Shown: piece by piece, positions 59,963 through 64,000 of the stretch
How the letters are laid out: each line of letters starts with the position of its first letter
Numbering within the stretch: position 1 is the first letter of the stretch
From: JAXGPP01 sp040766885
GTDB lineage: Bacteria > Planctomycetota > Planctomycetia > Pirellulales > Thermoguttaceae
DNA length: 64,000 bases
NCBI GenBank assembly: GCA_040766885.1
Contig: JAXGPP010000004.1
Span: 248,001 to 312,000, forward strand
Direction: 5' to 3'
Notes under the pieces: model-generated
Database searches by the model: none
What the model saw: only the letters and a program-made list of their open reading frames with translations
What the model was told of the DNA's origin: nothing
Translations under genes and position numbers: made by a program

Positions 59963-60855
59963 GTCTTCATCCCCTTCGACCGCAGGATCGGCGCCAGCAG
60001 CCGCCGGAAATTGTCCCCCAGGATCAGCCGCCGCGATTCGGCCGGAATGTCGGCGCCCTGGACCTTCGCCAGTTGGGAAGCGAAGCTCCGGCCGCCAGCG
60101 TCGCTGCCGTAGAGCACCCGTTCCGCGCCCAACTCGCGGACAAGCATCTCGACCATGCCCGCCGTCGGATCGCACCCGCAGATATCAGCCCACACATACG
60201 GCTGCGCCCGAATGGCGGCACCCTGCCCCAATCGGCCCCCGTGTTCGCAGATCAGCATCAACTCCGGGTGCCGGGCGGCCAGTTCCGCCACGTCGGCCGG
60301 AAACGACTCATTCTCAATCGGCTCGCCCGTTCGCCAGAAAGTGTGCTGCAGGATCGGCGCCTTCAGTTCGGCCGCGCGGGCCGCGATCGGATCCAGGGCC
60401 GGCTCGTTGCACCTCATCGCCATCCACAGCTTCACTCCGACCATCGGCCCGTTGCCGACGCAGCGGTCCAGTTCCTTGAGGCTGACTTCCGTATGCCGCG
60501 GGTTGAGCATGACGAACCCGAGCACCCGGCCCTTGCCATGCTCGACCGCCCGCAACACGTCGTCGTTCTGCTTGACGACCTCTTCGGGCGACGGATCGTA
60601 AACGAACCGCAGCCCCATGCTCACCGCCAGCCGTGCGATCCCCATCCGGTCGGCATAGCGCAGCAGTTCATCCACCCGTTCCTCGGGCGTCCCGGTGACG
60701 CCGCTCATGTGCGTGTGGCAATCCCAAATTTCCCCCTCCTCGCCCTCCGCGGCGAGGAGGCTGCTGGTTTGCGTGTGAACCCCCAGCATCACGGCCGCGC
60801 CGGCCGCCGAAAACAGCGAGCGACGGGTAATGGCCCCCTCGGATTCTCCGATCAT
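59959..60855 (-). CDS. Tat-exported amidohydrolase family protein
   Basis: 298 residues. A twin-arginine signal (ITRRSLFSAAGAAVMLGV, near the start) predicts folded export. The TIM-barrel amidohydrolase follows with the metal site WDCHTHMSG (HxH) and later ligands in LQHTFWR, CEHGGRLGQG and YGSDAGGRS (catalytic Asp). ATG 60855 is chosen because GAGG lies 8 bases before it and the Tat motif then sits at the N-terminus; a longer frame begins at TTG 60930. Coupled to the next amidohydrolase by 4-bp overlap. Substrate unknown; polysaccharide or lactone hydrolysis would fit the family. Confidence 0.85.
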   Translation of the reverse strand: MIGESEGAITRRSLFSAAGAAVMLGVHTQTSSLLAAEGEEGEIWDCHTHMSGVTGTPEERVDELLRYADRMGIARLAVSMGLRFVYDPSPEEVVKQNDDVLRAVEHGKGRVLGFVMLNPRHTEVSLKELDRCVGNGPMVGVKLWMAMRCNEPALDPIAARAAELKAPILQHTFWRTGEPIENESFPADVAELAARHPELMLICEHGGRLGQGAAIRAQPYVWADICGCDPTAGMVEMLVRELGAERVLYGSDAGGRSFASQLAKVQGADIPAESRRLILGDNFRRLLAPILRSKGMKT

Positions 60856-61261
60856 TGCACCAGCCTCGCTTGCTCGCAGAATGTCGCGCATTTCATCGGC
60901 GTTTAATTGCCGCCGCGCCTGGCAGATCAACAGCTCCTCTCCGCCCAGCCGTCAACCTCAAGTCCATTGCCGCTTCGAGTTCCCTCCCGCGGCAGCGGCT
61001 GCGGTTTATCGTATGCGGCAACCTTACCGCGCATCGCTCCTTTTCTCAACAAGGCCCCGCCACTCGCCGCTGCACGGGCGGAAGGGATCATTCCAGCGCT
61101 TCGCCACTAGATCTCACCCCGCGATGCGCTGTGCGCAAATCGGCCCTGTTTTGCGCAAAAGGAACATTGACCGGTCCGCACGGCGGGGCCATGCTACCCC
61201 ACGGGTAGAGCACGCAAGCCCGTCCACTTCGTTTCGCGTCTTACAGTAGGGGGACTGTGTC
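60856..61261. other. 406-bp divergent intergenic region with phased repeats
   Basis: Lies between the Tat amidohydrolase (minus) and the DUF1559 gene (plus). It carries operator-like repeats (61132-61160) and a TTGACC -35-like box (61167-61172) without a good -10. No ORF of convincing composition and no terminator found. Confidence 0.5.
61132..61160 (+). promoter_or_regulatory. Operator-like repeats upstream of the DUF1559 gene
   Basis: TGCGCAAA occurs at 61132-61139 and 61152-61159, exactly 20 bp apart (two helical turns). The second copy sits in the 12-bp perfect palindrome TTTTGCGCAAAA (61149-61160), right before the TTGACC box. This fits a dimeric regulator site about 100 bases before the ATG at 61262. 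Confidence 0.45.
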
Positions 61262-62290
61262 ATGCGAACCTCTCCAGTTCGCGGTTTCACACTCGTAGAA
61301 CTGCTGGTCGTGATCGCCATCATTGGCATTCTCATCGCGATGCTGCTGCCGGCTGTCCAGGCGGCCCGGGAGGCGGCGCGCCGATCGCAGTGCGTCAACA
61401 ACCTCAAGCAATTCGGCCTGGCGCACCACAACTACCACAGCACGTTCAACAAGTTCACGTTCGGTGTAATCCACTCCCCGATTCCCAGGCGATCGGGCGG
61501 GACCACCAGCTTCGGTCCGAGTTTCAACGCGATGATCCTGCCGTACCTGGAACAAGCCCCCGTGTACGACAGGATGAGTTGGGTGGGCATGTCGCCCGGC
61601 TACGTGAACGAGTCGTCTCCCAGCACCGGCCGCGACATCAACAGGCCTGTGATGTTCGACCTCATCGTACCGGCCATGCGCTGTCCGTCGTGCAACATGG
61701 ATCCCAAGCCGCAGGCGAGCTACGAGGTGCACTCCAACTATCCCGGCATCTCCGGCGCGTATCCCGACAGCGTCTTCCGCGAAAACCGCATCTACGAGAT
61801 CACCAATATCTCGCTTGGCGGCGGCGTCTCCGGCGGCGGCATGCTCGTGCCGAACCAGTGCCAGAGCTTCGCCACCTGCACCGACGGCAGTTCCAACGTG
61901 ATCATGATGGGCGAGGTCTCGCGAAAGCAATACATCGTCAACGGCGATGAACGGATCGTGGGCGCGGCGGGCAGCAGTCACGGGTGGCTGATGGGAACTC
62001 GCATCGTGGGTACCCCGCCCAATATGAATCCTACCAACGAGGCCGACGATCGGGTATTCAACCTCACCACGGTCCGATGGAAGCCCAATCAGAAGCCGTT
62101 CGCCAACCAGTTGTTCACCGGCATGGGGAGCAATGTGGGCGCCAATAACCCGCTGGTCTCCCTGCATCCCGGCGGCGTAAACGTCCTCGTGACCGACGGC
62201 TCGGTTCATTTTCTGCCCGACACTGTCGATCTGCTCGTATTCAAGCGCCTTGCGACGCGCGACGACGGCCAGCCCGCGGAGCTTCCGTAG
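61262..62290 (+). CDS. DUF1559 protein with prepilin-type N-terminus
   Basis: A planctomycete-abundant protein of the pseudopilin type. The 342 residues begin with a short basic leader and the prepilin cleavage/methylation motif GFTLVELLVVIAIIGILIAM (cleavage after Gly8). The DUF1559 body follows with CVNNLKQFGLAHHNYHSTF and, at the end, the family motif H-x9-DG (HPGGVNVLVTDG). It should be inserted through a type II/IV pilus-like system; the physiological role is not known. A lipoprotein gene follows 36 bases later in the same direction. Confidence 0.93.
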   Translation: MRTSPVRGFTLVELLVVIAIIGILIAMLLPAVQAAREAARRSQCVNNLKQFGLAHHNYHSTFNKFTFGVIHSPIPRRSGGTTSFGPSFNAMILPYLEQAPVYDRMSWVGMSPGYVNESSPSTGRDINRPVMFDLIVPAMRCPSCNMDPKPQASYEVHSNYPGISGAYPDSVFRENRIYEITNISLGGGVSGGGMLVPNQCQSFATCTDGSSNVIMMGEVSRKQYIVNGDERIVGAAGSSHGWLMGTRIVGTPPNMNPTNEADDRVFNLTTVRWKPNQKPFANQLFTGMGSNVGANNPLVSLHPGGVNVLVTDGSVHFLPDTVDLLVFKRLATRDDGQPAELP

Positions 62291-62326
62291 GCCGATCCCA
62301 GACGATTATGGAAAGGACCACGTGAT

Positions 62327-62794
62327 ATGACGACGCAAGCAACCAATGCGCGCCTCTGGGTCGGTTGTCTTCCACTCCTGGTGGCGCTCTGCCTGTTCTT
62401 CGGCTGCGGAAGCTCGGAACCGATGGGCAAAGTAACCGGAACGCTGTTGCTCGAAGGGCAGCCGCTCCCCGCCGGCCACGGCGTGGTGTTCATGGAGCCC
62501 ACCAGCGGCGACGTTTCCTACTCGATGACCGACGCCCAGGGGAGGTTCAGCCTGAAGGACGAACTACCCGTCGGCCACTACGAAGTGTCGGTCCGCCCCA
62601 TCGATCCCGAGGTCGCCATGGAAGAAGTCAGCGCCGAGGCGCTGATCGATAACCCGGAGCTGGCGAAGAAGGGTGAATTCGTCTTCGATTTCCCGCGGCA
62701 CTACGGCGAGCCGTCCACGAGCGGTCTGAAGTACGAGGTAAAAGAAGGCGAGAATGATTTCACGATCGGCTTGAAGAAACAGGCCGCTCCTTGA
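62327..62794 (+). CDS. Lipoprotein with carboxypeptidase-regulatory-like fold
   Basis: 155 residues. Lipoprotein signal with lipobox LCLFFGCGSS (Cys about 27) is followed by a beta-sandwich of the transthyretin/carboxypeptidase-regulatory kind (GKVTGTLLLEGQPLPAGHGVVFM, then GRFSLKDELPVGHYEVSV). This layout, a DUF1559 protein followed by such a lipoprotein, is frequent in planctomycetes, so the two likely act together on the cell surface. Its 3' end overlaps the convergent regulator gene by 35 bp. Confidence 0.85.
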   Translation: MTTQATNARLWVGCLPLLVALCLFFGCGSSEPMGKVTGTLLLEGQPLPAGHGVVFMEPTSGDVSYSMTDAQGRFSLKDELPVGHYEVSVRPIDPEVAMEEVSAEALIDNPELAKKGEFVFDFPRHYGEPSTSGLKYEVKEGENDFTIGLKKQAAP

Positions 62795-64000
62795 CTCGTC
62801 CGGCGGGCGAACCGCCGGGTGCGTCCTTGACGCAGCCCGCCTGCCGCCGGTACTGCTCCGGAGTCAGGCCCGTGTAGCGGCGAAAGACCAGCCGCAGACG
62901 GTGGGAACTGGCGAATCCGCAGGCGTTGGCCACGAACTGGTGCTTGAGCCGTTCCGGACCGGCCAAAAGCTGCTTGGCCCGCTCCAGCCGCAAGCGGCAA
63001 ACGTAGTCGTAGGGGGTGCAGTGAAGTACCTCCCGGAATCGCAGTTCAAGTTGTCTCCGTGAGATGCCGCTGGCGCGGACGATCTCCTCGACCCCGTGTC
63101 GCTCAAGCAGATGGTCGCGGACATAGCGCATCGCCGCCACGAGGTGCGGGTCTTCCAGGGCGAGCGTGTCCGTCGATTGCCGGGCCACGACGCCGTCGGG
63201 TGGCACGAGCAGGTCGTCTTCCGGCGGCTCCATGCCGTCCATCAGCCCGTCCAGCAGCGACGCCGTCTCGTACCCCACGCGCCACGCACTTCGCGAAACG
63301 CTGCTCAACGTCGGCTGGCAGAACTCGCAGATCGTCGGGTCGTTGTCCACTCCCAGCACCGCCACATCTTCGGGAATCCGCAGCTTGAGCCGCTCGCACT
63401 CGTCCACCAGCGCCCTCGCCCGGTAGTCATGTACTGCCAGAATCCCCACCGGCCGCGGGAGCGTCGACAGCCACTCATCGAGCCGTCCGATGCGGCTCTG
63501 CCACGACTGCCGCCGGTTGCTCCCCCGGGCGGCCTCGAACACGGCGACTGCCACGCCAGCCTCCTCGGCCCGTTCGACGAACCCTCGCCTCCGCTGTTGC
63601 GAGTAATACAGGCCGCGGACGCCGTAGTAGGCCAGCCGGCGCAGGCCGCATTCCAGCAGATGTTCCGCGGCGATCCGCCCGATCGCATAGTGGTCGACCA
63701 TCACCCGGGGCAAACCAACTTCGCGAAGCGCGCCTGCCAGGTTGACTACCGGCACTCCCAGTCGCCGCGCAGCCTCGGCCTCGGCCCGGTTGCTGATCGC
63801 CGCGATCACGCCGTCGCCCGGCCACCCGCGAAGGCTATACACGGTGTGGGCGAACTCTTCCGCCCCGGTGAGCGTCGGCGGGCTGGTGGTGAACGTCCAG
63901 CCCCCTGTCTGCCGCGCGTAGTCGGCTACGCCGCGCATGAATAGCGCCATCCACGGCACCGCCAGTGGATAAGCCAGCGCCACATGCCGCGAAGCCTGAT
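62760..64000 (-). CDS. XylR-type AraC-family regulator, 5' end outside window
   Basis: Sugar-responsive transcription regulator. The frame is open to the window edge (residues SRHV precede the GTG at 63983, in a run typical of family members), so the N-terminus is missing. What is seen: a LacI/periplasmic-binding-like sensor domain (about 1-270; GVADYARQTGG, VAVLGVDNDPTICEF) and a C-terminal AraC double helix-turn-helix (about 280-385; VEEIVRASGISRRQLELRFR and VANACGFASSHRLRLVFRRYTG). Such XylR proteins bind xylose or related sugars. It is convergent with the lipoprotein gene (35-bp overlap), so its targets may include the DUF1559 unit. Confidence 0.9.
   Translation of the reverse strand, partial: QASRHVALAYPLAVPWMALFMRGVADYARQTGGWTFTTSPPTLTGAEEFAHTVYSLRGWPGDGVIAAISNRAEAEAARRLGVPVVNLAGALREVGLPRVMVDHYAIGRIAAEHLLECGLRRLAYYGVRGLYYSQQRRRGFVERAEEAGVAVAVFEAARGSNRRQSWQSRIGRLDEWLSTLPRPVGILAVHDYRARALVDECERLKLRIPEDVAVLGVDNDPTICEFCQPTLSSVSRSAWRVGYETASLLDGLMDGMEPPEDDLLVPPDGVVARQSTDTLALEDPHLVAAMRYVRDHLLERHGVEEIVRASGISRRQLELRFREVLHCTPYDYVCRLRLERAKQLLAGPERLKHQFVANACGFASSHRLRLVFRRYTGLTPEQYRRQAGCVKDAPGGSPAGRVKERPVSSSRS

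Noticed and set aside
1..64000. CRISPR arrays, insertion sequences, phage genes, rRNA
   Set aside because: No evenly spaced direct repeats, transposase or integrase motifs, phage structural proteins or rRNA-like segments were seen.

Overview
The window looks like part of a planctomycete chromosome (Pirellulales/Planctomycetia-like, GC-rich). The sequence signs are a giant Ser/Thr kinase paired with an ECF sigma factor, DUF1559 proteins (one with a prepilin-type N-terminus), an SHD1-domain protein, a secreted sulfatase, a XylR-type AraC regulator, a multihaem cytochrome with TPR repeats and many secreted proteins of unknown role. I see no tRNA, rRNA, CRISPR array, prophage or insertion sequence. 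Base composition and style look even, so most of this appears to be resident chromosome.

Layout. 1-4.5 kb: the 3' part of a chemotaxis receptor, small hypothetical genes, and a gene-poor stretch holding a near-consensus sigma70 promoter. 4.5-13.3 kb: ECF sigma factor and giant FG-GAP/VCBS kinase, a small zinc-ribbon membrane protein, a LysM plus degenerate YkuD protein, and pyrE. 13.4-19.6 kb: octahaem cytochrome/TPR protein, Cys-cluster winged-helix regulator, sulfatase, lipoprotein cyclophilin. 19.8-23.4 kb: an ABC exporter operon. 23.5-29.8 kb, minus strand: isochorismatase-fold hydrolase, SHD1 protein, Zn/Cd P-type ATPase coupled to an OleB-like hydrolase, and a secreted protein. 29.9-35.2 kb, plus strand: dnaJ (cbpA type)-rnpA-yidD, then a SWIM/SNF2 helicase. 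35.2-45.3 kb, minus strand: HtrA/DegP, SppA, and the mutagenesis cassette imuA-imuB-dnaE2. 45.5-49.5 kb: an HtrA-PDZ-PA14 fusion with a coupled small ORF, motA-motB, and a protein with Gly at every fifth residue. 49.6-55.6 kb, minus strand: zupT, aroF, and a 1224-residue zinc-ribbon/DUF1559/STN protein. 55.9-59.0 kb: hisD-hisC-hisB. 59.2-64.0 kb: two overlapping amidohydrolases, a DUF1559 pseudopilin-like protein, a lipoprotein, and a XylR-type regulator cut by the window end.

The best regulatory find is upstream of aroF (DAHP synthase). A 24-codon leader ORF (51797 to 51723, minus strand) has six aromatic codons between residues 5 and 13. It is followed by a strong intrinsic terminator (51694 to 51658). 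A leader segment is complementary to the terminator's 5' arm at 14 of 15 positions. This is the full layout of ribosome-mediated attenuation by aromatic amino acids, and a second terminator upstream separates the unit from the preceding gene. Other points of interest are a YkuD-like domain with Ser where the catalytic Cys should be, an amidohydrolase that has lost its metal-binding HxH motif, an HtrA protease fused to PA14, a hydrophobic Gly-every-fifth-residue repeat protein, and a near-consensus promoter with no clear gene downstream.
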